The notes beneath the pieces are model-generated. The model was not told where the DNA came from. It searched no databases and saw only the letters and a list, made by a program, of their open reading frames with translations. The translations under genes were made by a program, and so were the position numbers. Of a stretch of 64,000 bases of DNA, positions 1-10,395 are shown one piece after another (the first letter of the stretch is position 1; every line of letters begins with the position of its first letter). Source of the stretch: Bubalus kerabau (taxonomy: Eukaryota > Chordata > Mammalia > Artiodactyla > Bovidae); NCBI RefSeq assembly GCF_029407905.1, contig NC_073629.1:51010801-51074800 (forward strand), read 5' to 3'.

Positions 1-110
1 ATGTATTACTTTATCAAAATTTAAGATTTTAGTTCATTAAAATATGTCATGAGGAAAGTAAAAAGGGAAGCTATAAACCAGGAGAAAATATTCATAGTAC
101 ATATATCTTG

Positions 111-328
111 GGCCTCCCTAGTGGCTCAGGCGGTAAAGAATCCGCTTGTAACACAACAGACCTGGGTTCGATTCCTGGGTTGGGAAGATCCCCTGGAGAA
201 GAGAATGGCAACCCACTCCAGTATTCTTGCCTGGAGAATCCCATGGACAGAGGAGCCTGGACAACAACAGTTCATGAGGTCACAAAGAGTCAGACAGGAC
301 AGAGCAGCTAAAACTTTCACTTTCACAT
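111..328 (+). mobile_element. Bov-tA SINE
   Basis: A tRNA-like head (cctccctagtggctcaggcg) joined to a Bov-A body (gggaagatcccctggagaag, ggcaacccactccagtattc). The predicted peptides across it are artefacts of the SINE. Confidence 0.92.
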
Positions 329-429
329 AAATCTTACAAAGGAGTCATATTCAGAATCCCACAATTCAGCAATAATAAATTAAACAAAACTATAAATATA
401 GGCAAAAATTTAAACCATTATTTCATAAA

Positions 430-1020
430 GAAGATATTCAAAGGGCTATATACTCTGAAAATGTGCTTGCTCAATATCATTTGTCATCAGAAAAATTAAA
501 GTTAAAACCACAATGAGATACCACTATACACCCACCAGAATGACTAATACATAAAAGATTGGCTCCACTTCTGTCTCTGAAAGTTGTCCCAACTTTCAGC
601 ACAGTAGCTCACAGGGAGTCTGAGGAGACAAGCTGGTGGAGCAGAAGGGAGGCCCAGCCTGCTCCATTAATATGTTGTGGCGAGAATGTGGAATAGCTGG
701 AACTAGAGTACCATTCTTCTGGGAGTGTGAAGTGGTTCAACTGCTTTGGAAAACTGTTTGGCAGGTTTTTTTTTTTAATAAAGTTAAACATACATCTACC
801 TTATGACCCAGTAATTCCATTTCCAGACACCCCAAGGAAAAGAATGTTATCAAAAAGGCAAATGTTAACAGTAGATTTATTTATTGTAGCCCAAAACAAC
901 CTACTCCATCAACACAGTGAGGGAACAACTGCAGTATTTTCACACAGTGAAATACTTGGCAATAAAAAAGAACAAACTACTTATACATGCAACAACATGG
1001 ATGGGTCTAAAAACCATGTA
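430..1020 (+). mobile_element. L1 3' end, sense, old
   Basis: A diverged L1 ORF2 C-terminus/3' region: aatgagataccactatacac, gtggttcaactgctttggaa, tatgacccagtaattccatt and caacaacatggatgggtct occur in the order typical of mammalian L1. Confidence 0.82.
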
Positions 1021-1140
1021 AGTAGACTTCCTGGCCCAGTGGTTAAGACTCCACCTGCCAATATAGGGAACGCTGGTTCAATCTCTGGTCCGGGAAGATT
1101 CTGTATGTCACAGGGCAACGAGGCCTGTGTGCCACAACCA
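1021..1140 (+). mobile_element. CHR-type tRNA-derived SINE fragment
   Basis: cttcctggcccagtggttaa, ggttcaatctctggtccggg and tgccacaaccactg follow the head and body order of the cetartiodactyl CHR SINE. Confidence 0.75.
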
Positions 1141-1475
1141 CTGCAAGGAGATCAAACCAGTCCATCCTAAAGGAAATCAGTCCTGAATATTCATTGGAAG
1201 GACTGATGCTGAAGCTTTTGAGTTTGCTCCAATACTTTAGCCACCTGGTGCAAAGAACTGACTCACTGGAAAAGAGCCTCATGTTGCAAAAGATTGAAGG
1301 CAGGAGGACAAGGGGATGACAGAGGATGAGATGGTTGGATGGCATCATCGACTCAATGGACATGAGTTTGAGCAAGCTCTGGGAGTTGGTGATGGACAGG
1401 GAAGCCTTGTGTGCTACAGTCCATGGGGTTGCAAAGAGTCACACATGACTGAGTGACTGAACTGAACTGAACCAC
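1141..1475 (+). mobile_element. BovB LINE 3' end
   Basis: A 330-bp BovB 3' fragment (caaggagatcaaaccagtcc to gactgaactgaactgaa), diverged. It directly follows a CHR-type SINE fragment, with an ambiguous junction at ccactgcaagg. Confidence 0.88.
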
Positions 1476-2298
1476 AACTACTGAAGCCTGAATTCCTATA
1501 GTGTTTCAGTCTTATTAGACCCTGGCTAAAAAGATTAAGAATTGAGGGAGATAATTAGTAGATTAAAGAAGAGAATTCTGTATATAAGACAATCTAGTGC
1601 CCTCCTACAGGAAAAATAAAATGAAAAAAACTTGATATGTGTTTCAGCTGATCCAAAGTATGTTTGTTTATTTGTTGTATCTTTGATAAGCAGGAAAAAT
1701 ATTTCTTGATACAGAAGAGACACAGAGTAATTCTTCCTTTCCCCCTTGACCCAGTCTTCACAGAGTGGTTGAGGACTAATTAGGAAGCACTTCAACAAGA
1801 AACAAGTTCCCATGAGTGAGGATTGAGGTAGAGAACAAAACCAGTAGTGCTTATGACAGTCTTGGTCAAAAATAAAGAGCGAGAGCCCTATCATAAGAGA
1901 GGATATGTCTATTTCATCCTCCAACATATCCTCTGTAACCTGCTCAATGCCTGGTCATTTGAAAGACACAGATGAGGCAAAACGGCCAAGAACTTGGTCA
2001 GATGGGAATGGTAAGGCTGAAACATCTTTTCAGAAGAATTTAAGACCTAATCAATGGAAAGTTGGGGTAAGCCTTAGTTGGCGAAATTTATGGGCAGAGG
2101 TTATAGTCCAGGTGAGGTCTACATTTGGGCCTCAGAGCTTCAGAGTTAGCTCCCAGTGGGTCTTGCTGCTCAGACTCTAGGCCTTTTATTTAGAGATGCT
2201 CAGACCGGCCCTGTAGAACTAGGTGGGACCAGAGAATCTGTTTAAGTCCCAATCACTCCTGCTCTTGATAGAGGGTTAAATCAAGTGCAGGATAATCT
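1476..2298. other. no recognised feature
   Basis: Mixed-composition sequence with only short frames. I see no repeat or gene I can name. Confidence 0.5.
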
Positions 2299-2309
2299 CT
2301 TTTAACCTC

Positions 2310-2589
2310 TGCTGCTGCTGCTGCTGCTAAGTCTCTTCAGTCGTGTCTGACTCTGTGTGGCCCCACAGAGGGCAGCCCACCTGGCTCCCCGGTCCCTGGG
2401 ATTCTCCAGGCAAGAATACTGGAGTGGGTTGCCATTTCCTTCTCCAATGCATGAAAGTGAAAAGTGAAAGTGAAGTCGCTCAGTCGTGTCTGACTCTTCA
2501 CAACCCCATGGACTGCAGCCTACCAGGCTCCTCCATCCACGGGATTTCCCAGGGAAGAGTACTGGAATGGGGTGCCATTGCCTTCTCCG
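2310..2589 (+). mobile_element. Bov-A2 SINE
   Basis: A dimeric Bov-A SINE starting with (CTG)n and ending gccattgccttctcc, flanked by cttttaacctc (2299-2309) and cttttagcctc (2590-2600). Confidence 0.94.
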
Positions 2590-2907
2590 CTTTTAGCCTC
2601 AGAAGTTTCTATATTGGAATGATACTAACAACTGGATCAATGACCAAATTTTGACACATCATCATAGTATCCTCAAAGAATATTGAGAAGAAAGTTACTC
2701 AGTTGCTAAATTTAGGAGACATAGTTTTGGAGCCTTTTTCCATTTAAAAAAATCAAAGTATAGTCAATGTACAGTATTAAGTCATAGGTATACAATATAG
2801 TGAGTCACAATTTTTAAAGGTTATGCTCCATCTATAGTTATTACTAAACATTGGCTATATTCCCCGTGTTGTACAATATATCCTTGAAGCTTATTTAATA
2901 CATGCAT

Positions 2908-3127
2908 ATGTGCATGCAAAGTCGCTTCAGTCATGTCCAACTCTGCAACCCTATGGACTGTAGCCTGCCAGGCTCCTCTGTCCATGGGATTCTCCAGGAG
3001 GAAAATTACTGGAGTGGGTTGCCATTTCCCTCTCCAGGGGATCTTCCCAACCCAGTGATCAAACCTGTATCTCCTGTGGCTCCTGAATTGCAGGTGGATT
3101 CTTTGCAGTGAGCTACCAGGGAAGCCC
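2908..3127 (-). mobile_element. Bov-tA SINE
   Basis: Reverse orientation: tail side gtcgcttcagtcatgtccaa, head ending agctaccagggaagccc. Confidence 0.9.
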
Positions 3128-3174
3128 CTATTTTATACATAATAGTTTTTTAACTCTTAATCTCTTACCTTTAG

Positions 3175-3386
3175 GGGGTTGCTCAATGGCTCAGATGGTA
3201 AAGAATCTGCCTGCAATGGAGGAGACTTGGGTTTGATACGTGGGTCAGGAACATCCCCTGGAGAAGGGAATGGCTACCCACTCCAGTATTCTTGCCTGGA
3301 GAATTCCATTGACCGAGAAACCTAGCCGGCTTTAGTCCATGGGATAGCAAAAGAGTCAGACGTGACTGAGTGACTAACACTTTCAC
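3175..3386 (+). mobile_element. Bov-tA SINE
   Basis: Head gctcaatggctcagatggta through tail gactgagtgactaacacttt, inserted in the antisense L1. Confidence 0.9.
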
Positions 3387-3487
3387 CCATACCTTTATCT
3401 TGTCCCTCCCTGCTTCCCTCTGCCCACTGGTAACCACTGGTTTATCCTCTATATCTGTAAGTCTGCTTCTTTTTTGTTATATTCACT

Positions 3488-3762
3488 GCTGCTGCTGCTG
3501 CTAAGTCGCTTCAGTCATGTCTGACTCTGTGCGACCCCACAGACAGCAGCCCACCAGGCTTCCCCGTCCCTGGGATTCTCTAGGCAAGAATACTGGAGTG
3601 GGTTGCCATTTCCTTCTCCAATGCATAAAAGTGAAAAGTGAAAGTGAAGTCGCTCAGTCGTGTCTGACTCCCCGCGACCCCATGGACTGCAGCCTACCAG
3701 GCTCCCCGTCCATGGGATTTTCCAGGCAAGAGTATGGAAGTGGGGTGCCATTGCCTTCTCTG
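3488..3762 (+). mobile_element. Bov-A2 SINE
   Basis: A full dimeric Bov-A2 flanked by a perfect 12-bp target duplication, gttatattcact (3476-3487 and 3763-3774). Confidence 0.95.
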
Positions 3763-4032
3763 GTTATATTCACTAGTTTGTTATAATTTTTATATTCCAC
3801 ATATTGGTGATAACCTACAGTATCTGTCTTTCTTTGTCTGACTTACTACACCAAGCATAATACCCTCCAAGTCCACTCATGTTCCTGGAAATGGCAAATT
3901 TTCATTCTTTTTTTGTAGCCAAGTAGTATTCCATTGTATGTATATATCACATTATCTTCATCCATTTATCTGTTGATGGACACTTAGGCTACTTACATGT
4001 CTTGGCAATTGTAAATAATGCTGCTATGAACC

Positions 4033-4230
4033 TTGGCCGACTCATAGGAAAAGACCTTGATGCTGGGAAAGATTGAAGGCAGGAGAAGAAGCGGGCAACA
4101 GAGGATGAGATGGTTGGATGGCATCACCAAATCAATGGACATGAGTTTGAGCAAACTTGGGGAGATAGTGAAGGACAGGGAAGCCTGGAGTGCTGCAGTC
4201 CATAGGGTTGCAACTGAACAACAACAAAAA
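4033..4230 (+). mobile_element. BovB LINE 3' end inserted in L1
   Basis: A 200-bp BovB 3' fragment ending gttgcaactgaacaacaacaa. It splits an antisense L1 between gctgctatgaacctt and the following tgaatcttggtg. Confidence 0.85.
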
Positions 4231-4339
4231 TGAATCTTGGTGTGCATATATCTTTTCAAATTATGTTCTGGGGTTTTATATATATATATATATATATTAT
4301 ATATATCTCTAGGACTGGAATTACTGGGTCATATAGTAG

Positions 4340-4537
4340 GGCTTCCTTGGTGGTTCAGCTGGTAAAGAATCCGCCTGCAATGCAGGAGACCTGGGTTTGA
4401 TTCCTGGGTTGGGAAGACCCCCTGGAGAAGGGAAAGGCTACCCACTCCAGTATTCCGGCCTGGAGAATTCCAAGGACTGTATAGTCCATGGGGTCACAAA
4501 GAGTCGGACACGACTGAGCAACTTTCACTTTCACAGT
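4340..4537 (+). mobile_element. Bov-tA SINE
   Basis: gcttccttggtggttcagct to gagcaactttcactttcac, inserted in the antisense L1 between atagtagg and agtagttc. Confidence 0.92.
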
Positions 4538-4880
4538 AGTTCTAATTTTAGTTTTCTGAGAAACCTCCATACTGTTTTCCACAGTGGCTGCACCAATGTA
4601 CATTCCTACCAACAGTGTACAAGGGCTTCCTTCTCACCACAACTTCACATAGTTGTGTTTCTTCACATAGTTTTAAATGGCCACTCTATCCAGAGCTCCT
4701 GATTATTGGCATTAGATTTTGCCAGCCCTTAACTATCACCTCACCTCTGCTGTTACTGATTGGTCCTGCCCTAAACTGGGGCCCAGCAGATTCCCTCTCC
4801 CTGGAATATGGAATTGGTGGTGGGGAAATCTCTGAGGATAGGGCACAAATTGAGTGCATTACCTTTTGGGGATAAGAAAT

Positions 4881-5553
4881 GTTATTTTTAAAAAAAATTT
4901 TATTGGAGTATAGTTGATTTATGTCTTGTGTTTGTTTCTGCTATATAGAAAAGTGAATCAGTTATACATATACATAAATCCACACTTTTTTAGATTCTTT
5001 TCCCATATAGGTCACTAAAGAATGTTGAGTAAAGTTCCCTGTGCTATACAGTAGATCCTTATCAGTTATCTATTTTATATATAGCAGTGTGTGTATGTCT
5101 CAATTTATCTGCTCCCCCATTCCCCTTGGTAACCATAAGTTGTTTTCTACATCTGTGATTCTATTAATAAGAAATGTTCTAAGCACTTTACAGAAACTGT
5201 CAATAATTTTCCATCTGAGATGAAATATCATAAATTGGCATAGATCTAGGATACTTTTAGGTTATTCATCAATTCTTTAGATTAGTTCAACTGTGAAATA
5301 CAGTAAATACCATTAATTGCGGTTTAGTTGAGCCACAGAAGGAAGAATGAAAAAATGATCTTCTTTCTTTCCTCCTTGGTAACCAGAAGTTTATTTTCTT
5401 GTCCATTTATATCATTTTTTTAAGATTCCATATATAAGTGATATCATACAATATTTGTTTCCCTCTGTCCGGCTTACTTCACTTAGCATGATAATCTCTA
5501 GGCCCATCCATGTTGCTGCAAATGGCATTATTTCATTTTTATGATGGAATAAT
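4881..5553 (-). mobile_element. antisense L1 3' UTR and ORF2 end
   Basis: attggagtatagttgattta and ctgtgctatacagtagatcc at 4890-5060, then gattccatatataagtgata to tttatgatggaataatg at 5366-5553, are complements of an artiodactyl L1 3' end. Sequence at 5169-5365 between them is not assigned. Confidence 0.75.
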
Positions 5554-5733
5554 GCTTCCCAGGTGGCTCAGTGCTTGATCCCTTAGTTGGGAAGATCCTC
5601 TGGAATAGGAAATGGCAACCCACTCCAGTATTCTTGCCAAGAAAATTCCATGGACAGAAGAGCCTGTTGGGCTATAGTCCATGGGGTTGCAAGGAGTTGA
5701 ACAGGGCTGTGTGACTGAGCACACACATGCACC
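5554..5733 (+). mobile_element. Bov-tA SINE, partly deleted head
   Basis: cttcccaggtggctcagtgc, then a deletion to gggaagatcctctggaatag, ending gactgagcacacacatgc. Confidence 0.87.
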
Positions 5734-5767
5734 ATTGATACATCCCAATGCCATGCTTGTAGGAAGT

Positions 5768-5801
5768 GCTCGTGAGCTGAGCTGAGCTGAGCTGAGCTGA
5801 G
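5768..5801. repeat. (GAGCT)n pentanucleotide repeat
   Basis: About six GAGCT units (gtgagctgagctgagctgag). They lie between a Bov-tA and an L1 piece. Confidence 0.85.
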
Positions 5802-5825
5802 ACTGTCCCATTATATTTATGCATA

Positions 5826-6212
5826 CATACACACACACAATGGAATATTACCCAGCCATAAAGAAGAATGAAACTTTTTCACTTGCAACAACATGAATGA
5901 ACTTGTAGGGCATTATACTAAGTGAAATAAGTCAGACAGAGAAAGACAAATACCATATATCACTTATATGTGGAATCTAAAAATATAACAAACCAGTGAA
6001 TAAAACAAAAAAGAAGCAGATTAGCAGATACAGAGAACAAATTAGATGTTTACCAGTGGGGAGGGGGTAGGGGGAGAGACAGTATAGGGGCACGGGACTT
6101 AAAAAGAGAGTTACTATGGGATTACATGAAATCATGTTTGTGAAACCTTTGAAAATTGTAAAGCACTATAGAACTTAAAAGAATCTTTCATTCAATAAAA
6201 AGGAGCTTAAAA
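5826..6212 (+). mobile_element. L1 3' end, sense
   Basis: ggaatattacccagccataa through aagtgaaataagtcagacag to an ATTCAATAAAAAG end. It lies head to head with the antisense L1 of 4881-5553. Confidence 0.82.
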
Positions 6213-6364
6213 AAAGATCTGAATAATAAAAATGCAATCTAACATTTTCAAAGTATTCAGAAAGTATCCAGCACTTAGGTAGCTACTTATCTTCATGGAT
6301 CATTTCCTTGGTTCATCATCTCTGTCACAGTTCATATCACTGAAGGTTATCATATGCTGGCTTG

Positions 6365-8300
6365 TGTGTCTTCCCATTCATTTATTGATTCATTTAGTAA
6401 TTGTTCATTAAGCATCTCTATATGCCAGACACTGGGGATGTAGGGTGAGTAAAACACTTGAGAGTCCTTCTTACATTCTGTCTTACATTCTGGTGAGAAG
6501 AGAAACCAAAACGATGTGGACAAATAAATACTTTCAGGTTATGGTAAGTCTTGTGAAAAAATAAAATGGTGATAGGTATAGAATTACTTTGGGGATAGGC
6601 AGTGGGTAGGCAGAATACTTTGGATAGAGTAATGAAAAGATATGAGGAGACAACATCTGCACTGACAACTCTAGGAAGTGACTAATGAAAGCGAGTCAGT
6701 CACGGTAAGAGAGCTGTGGGAGAGTGTTCCAGGCATAGGGAACAGCAAGAGCTAAAGCTTGAGACAGAAATGCATTTAGCATTAAACAAGGGCTATAAAG
6801 CAGGCCCATGTGGTCAGAGTGCATGAACAAGGTGAGAGTGGGAGCAGAGGAGTCCAGAAGTTTTTGCAGGTCTCAGAGACCTTGGAAAGAACTTCAGTTT
6901 ATTCTAATGGTAATGGGAAGTTATCAGAGGGTTTTCTCTCACTTCATCTTCTCACCACCAGACACTTGTACTCCCTCCTTTCACAACGAAGAAGCATAGC
7001 CTGCCACCTCTAGGGCTCTGGATTGCATGCCTGTCTAGTTGAAGATTAACTCCTGCCACGGTCTGTTCTACTCCATGCCTTAGTATTATCCTCAAGTAAA
7101 CTCTCCCTAGAACCCACATCTTCACCAGCTTATGCCCTTTTTTTTTCACAGTGAAATGTAGGGAGGAGGTACAAGTGTTTGGTGGTGAGAAGGCCAGGGA
7201 TGTGATTAACTTTTAAAGCCTCTCTGGCTTCTCTAGTGGTGGACAATAAGGTAAAATCGGAGGAAGAATAGATGGCCATTGCAATCATCTAGGCAAGAGA
7301 TGAGGGTGGCTTGGATCAAGGTGGAAGCAGTCATGGTGGTGAGAATTTTGAGTCAGGTTCCACTTTGCAGATAAGACTAAAAAGAATTGCTGATGGATTG
7401 GATGGGGTGGTGAGAAGAAGCACTGGGTGACTGGGGATGTTTTATCCAAGATGGAGAAGATTGTGATAGAACAAAACTCTAGAGGGAGATTAACAATTCT
7501 GTTTTGGTCTTCTTATAGTTCAGATGTGCTAAGAGACACAAGTGGAGACGTGAGAAGGCAGCTAGATATTCAGGTATGGAGATCTAAGGAGAGAACAGAG
7601 TCGGACATGTAATTCTAATTCATCAGCATAAAGATTGTATTTAAAACAATGAGACTAGATATACCTACTTATGGAGTGAGTTTAAGTCCAGAAGAAAAGA
7701 GGCCCTAGAATAGAGACCCAGGGCACTTTAATTTTGGAGGTGAGTAAAGGAAGAGGTGACCCAGAAACAACTCCAGTGATATAGAAAGAAAACTGAGAGC
7801 ATGTGGTTGAAGCTAACAGTAGACTGTGTGTCAAATAGGAGGAAATGGTTGTATCTGCCAAATCCAGCAGAGAGGTCAAATTAGAGAGGACTGAGGACTA
7901 ACACTGAAATTGGCAAGGTAAAGTCACTGGTGGCAGATTTGACAACGGTCATTTCCACAAATGCAACGAGCATCTGATTGGAATGGGTTGAACAGAGAAA
8001 GAGAATTGAAGAAGTGAAGACAGCAAGTATAAGCAACTGTTGATAAGTCTCACTGTGGAAAAAAGGGCATAAGTTGGTGAGGATATGGTTCTAGGGAGAG
8101 TTTACTTGAGATTACTAAGGCATGAAGTAAAACAGACCATGGGAGGAGTTAATCTTCAACTAGGCAGGCATGCAATCCAGCACCCTAGAGACGGCAGGGT
8201 ATGCTTCTTCATTGTGAAAGGAGGGAGTGCAAGTGTCTGGTGGTGAGAAGATGAAGTTAATTATTGCTTGGTAGCTTCTGTTCCTTCAGTGAAGTGTAAA
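6365..8300 (+). mobile_element. ancient mammalian interspersed repeat containing an inverted insertion
   Basis: Long degenerate similarity to a common old repeat: tatgccagacactggggatg, ttccaggcatagggaacagc, gcaatcatctaggcaagaga, gctgatggattggatggggt, cagatgtgctaagagacaca, aattctaattcatcagcata, tagagacccagggcac and caagtataagcaactgttga occur in that order. I cannot name the family with certainty (L2-type 3' end is my best guess). The order is broken at 6941-7192 by an inverted copy of 8050-8257. Confidence 0.55.
6941..7192. repeat. inverted duplication of 8050-8257, with a fold-back end
   Basis: 6941-7152 reads as the reverse complement of 8050-8257 at roughly nine in ten positions by eye. 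The outer 44 bp (6941-6984 versus 8214-8257) show one mismatch. Then 7151-7192 (gtgaaatgtagggaggaggt onward) repeats the same outer 40 bp in direct orientation, making a local hairpin with 6945-6984. Confidence 0.88.
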
Positions 8301-10395
8301 ATGAAATCACCAGCTGAGGGAGAAGATGAAGTGTAGGAGGTTTAAGGAGAGAGGAGATGTAAAATAAACAACTTGGAGAGTCGGAGGCAATGTCATATTC
8401 ATATTTGATTCCTAGGATAGTGCCTGGCACACTGTAGGCATATTGAAAAGTAACTGAAGTCAGAATCAGAAAAGAAAGGAATAACTATTATATGCATTAA
8501 AAACCTACATCTCAATCATAAAAGTGATGTTTTTGTAGAGTACTTTCACTTACAAATGGTATAGTCTGCTTGAATGTATTCTATAAATCTATAAATTAGA
8601 AGAAGAAAGCATCATTTTAAAAGGTGATTTAGGATAAGATTACTACTTTACACTTTATTCATTAGAAATCTTTCTCACTATGCTAATCTTTTCAAGGGTG
8701 AAGGGATTCTGTCTTTTCATCTTTGCATTCTCAGGACATATATAAAACAGTGCCTGGAGTGAAGTACACAATAATGTTTTTAAAAAATAAATAAATGACT
8801 ACTAACACAGGAGCTTCTAATTCCAAGAGGATTTGTAATCTGAAATGGAAGACTACCCAAAAGAATTTAAATACTTTAGGGATGAAAAGTCGTAGTGGAT
8901 TATAAAAACAAATGGATGTTTCAGGGATATTTTGAGAGAGCCTCAATATGCAATATACTTTCCCACAAAACTTTCTTTGTGACATTATTTCAAAAATAAA
9001 AACTGATCTAAACAGATTTTTGGTCCCATCAATGTGGTAACTCTTATATTTGCTTGAGCTTATAGGCTCTTTGATCTTTTCTCTGTAATGGGAATGGATA
9101 TTGCCTTATTTAGCTAACATTGTGCACTGTTGTGAACCACATTCCCAGATGCTTCAGAGCCACCCATCTTGCTTACTCTTCCTCTCTAGAAAGACCTGGA
9201 GAGATTTCTTTTCTGTCTGGATGATGGGGTACCACAGTCACCCACACTGCTATGGAAGACCAGGCCCAGAGGAAGTTCCGCCAATCAGGCAGAATGTGGC
9301 TCCACTTCACCCCTGTGTTAGACTGTTCTTACTCCTGAAGTGCTGCACAGCACAGCTTCCCCATTTCTTGTAACATTGCTTTCAGGGGTAAGGTATTCGA
9401 AAAATTAAACATAAACAGGAAAATAGAATTGGGCATATATGAGGGAAGGAGAGGAAAGGTAGATACAGAAAGGGGGGAAAGAAACCGGACCACTTTAAAG
9501 TCAGTTATTATAATTACAGCCATTCAGTTGAGCAACACAATAATACGATAAACTTTACAGCTGAGGGGGAAAATCATGGCAGAGGGGGAGACAAAGAAAA
9601 GTTGAGAAAGAAATCCAACTCTGAACTGGTCATTTTGCCCAGTAGTGAGGGACATAGAAGGTATTTTTATGCTGGGGAGAAATATAAGTGTGCCATAACT
9701 GTCTCTGCCGTCATGTTTATACATCAGCACAAATCACAAAGGACAGATAATATAAACACATTAACTAAGGCCTTTACCAAGAAGATTTGACTTTTCTGAC
9801 TTAGAAATTGATTAGAACAGGGAATGAAGACCCATTTCTCAGTCATTGGTAAGTGGCTGGCTCCCTCTAGTGGCTGCTGAGATTCCCTGTATGTGGATCC
9901 TAAAAAGCACTTATCAGGAAAAGACTAAAGGAAAACAACTAAAAATTTTAGGAAAAAACAAAAACACTTTGTTTTAATGTCTTGACATAGAATTTTTTGA
10001 AGGTGCTCTGACAGCAAAACTAAAATTGAGGAAGATACAATATTTTTCTGTAAAACAATTAAATTATTGAAAATAATCTAAGGCTTTGACAAAAATAAAA
10101 TGGCAGTGAACAAAACAATAGCAATTAGTCCTTTCCAGGGAGGGTTTCTACACATCTATAAATGAAGTCATGAGAATGGATGAGGCATTCAGATAAGCAC
10201 ATCATAAAGAATAGGTCCAAGGAAATCACAACATCTAAGCCGTGAGGGAGCCCAAGATGAATTATCAAAGAAACAGGAGGTCCTTAGACAATGGTATTGG
10301 AAAAGATCAGAGACAAGAGACCATCAAGCCATGGTAGTGGACAGTGTTAAATGGAAAGAAAAAAAAAAAAAGCAGACTGTGATTAAAAACTAGGT
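8301..10395. other. no recognised gene; possible MIR/L2 trace
   Basis: The stretch 8400-8445 (tagtgcctggcacactgtag) resembles the end of MIR/L2-type repeats. The rest has no repeat or coding exon I recognise. The open frames at 9101-9373 and 8731-8985 show no domain or familiar sequence. Confidence 0.45.

Larger units (their letters stand above)
2727..4632 (-). mobile_element. antisense L1 3' region split by five younger insertions
   Basis: Pieces at about 2727-2905, 3128-3174, 3387-3487, 3763-4032, 4231-4339 and 4538-4632 read in order as the complement of an L1 3' UTR and ORF2 end (ccatttatctgttgatggac, acagtggctgcaccaatgta). They are separated by Bov-tA (-), Bov-tA (+), Bov-A2, BovB and Bov-tA (+). 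An (AT)n microsatellite lies at 4279-4300. Confidence 0.82.

Noticed and set aside
111..328. tRNA gene suggested by the head of Bov-tA copies
   Set aside because: tRNA-derived SINE heads are degenerate, repeated many times, and lack a foldable complete tRNA.
4279..4300. (AT)n run as a regulatory element or origin
   Set aside because: It lies inside an L1 remnant and is an ordinary microsatellite.
5768..5801. (GAGCT)n tract resembling an immunoglobulin heavy-chain switch repeat
   Set aside because: Only about six units, flanked by a SINE and an L1, with no immunoglobulin sequence nearby. Better explained as a SINE/BovB-tail-type microsatellite.
9101..9373. 90-codon frame as a possible small gene
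   Set aside because: No familiar domain, no splice context, no conservation evidence. Frames of this length are expected by chance.
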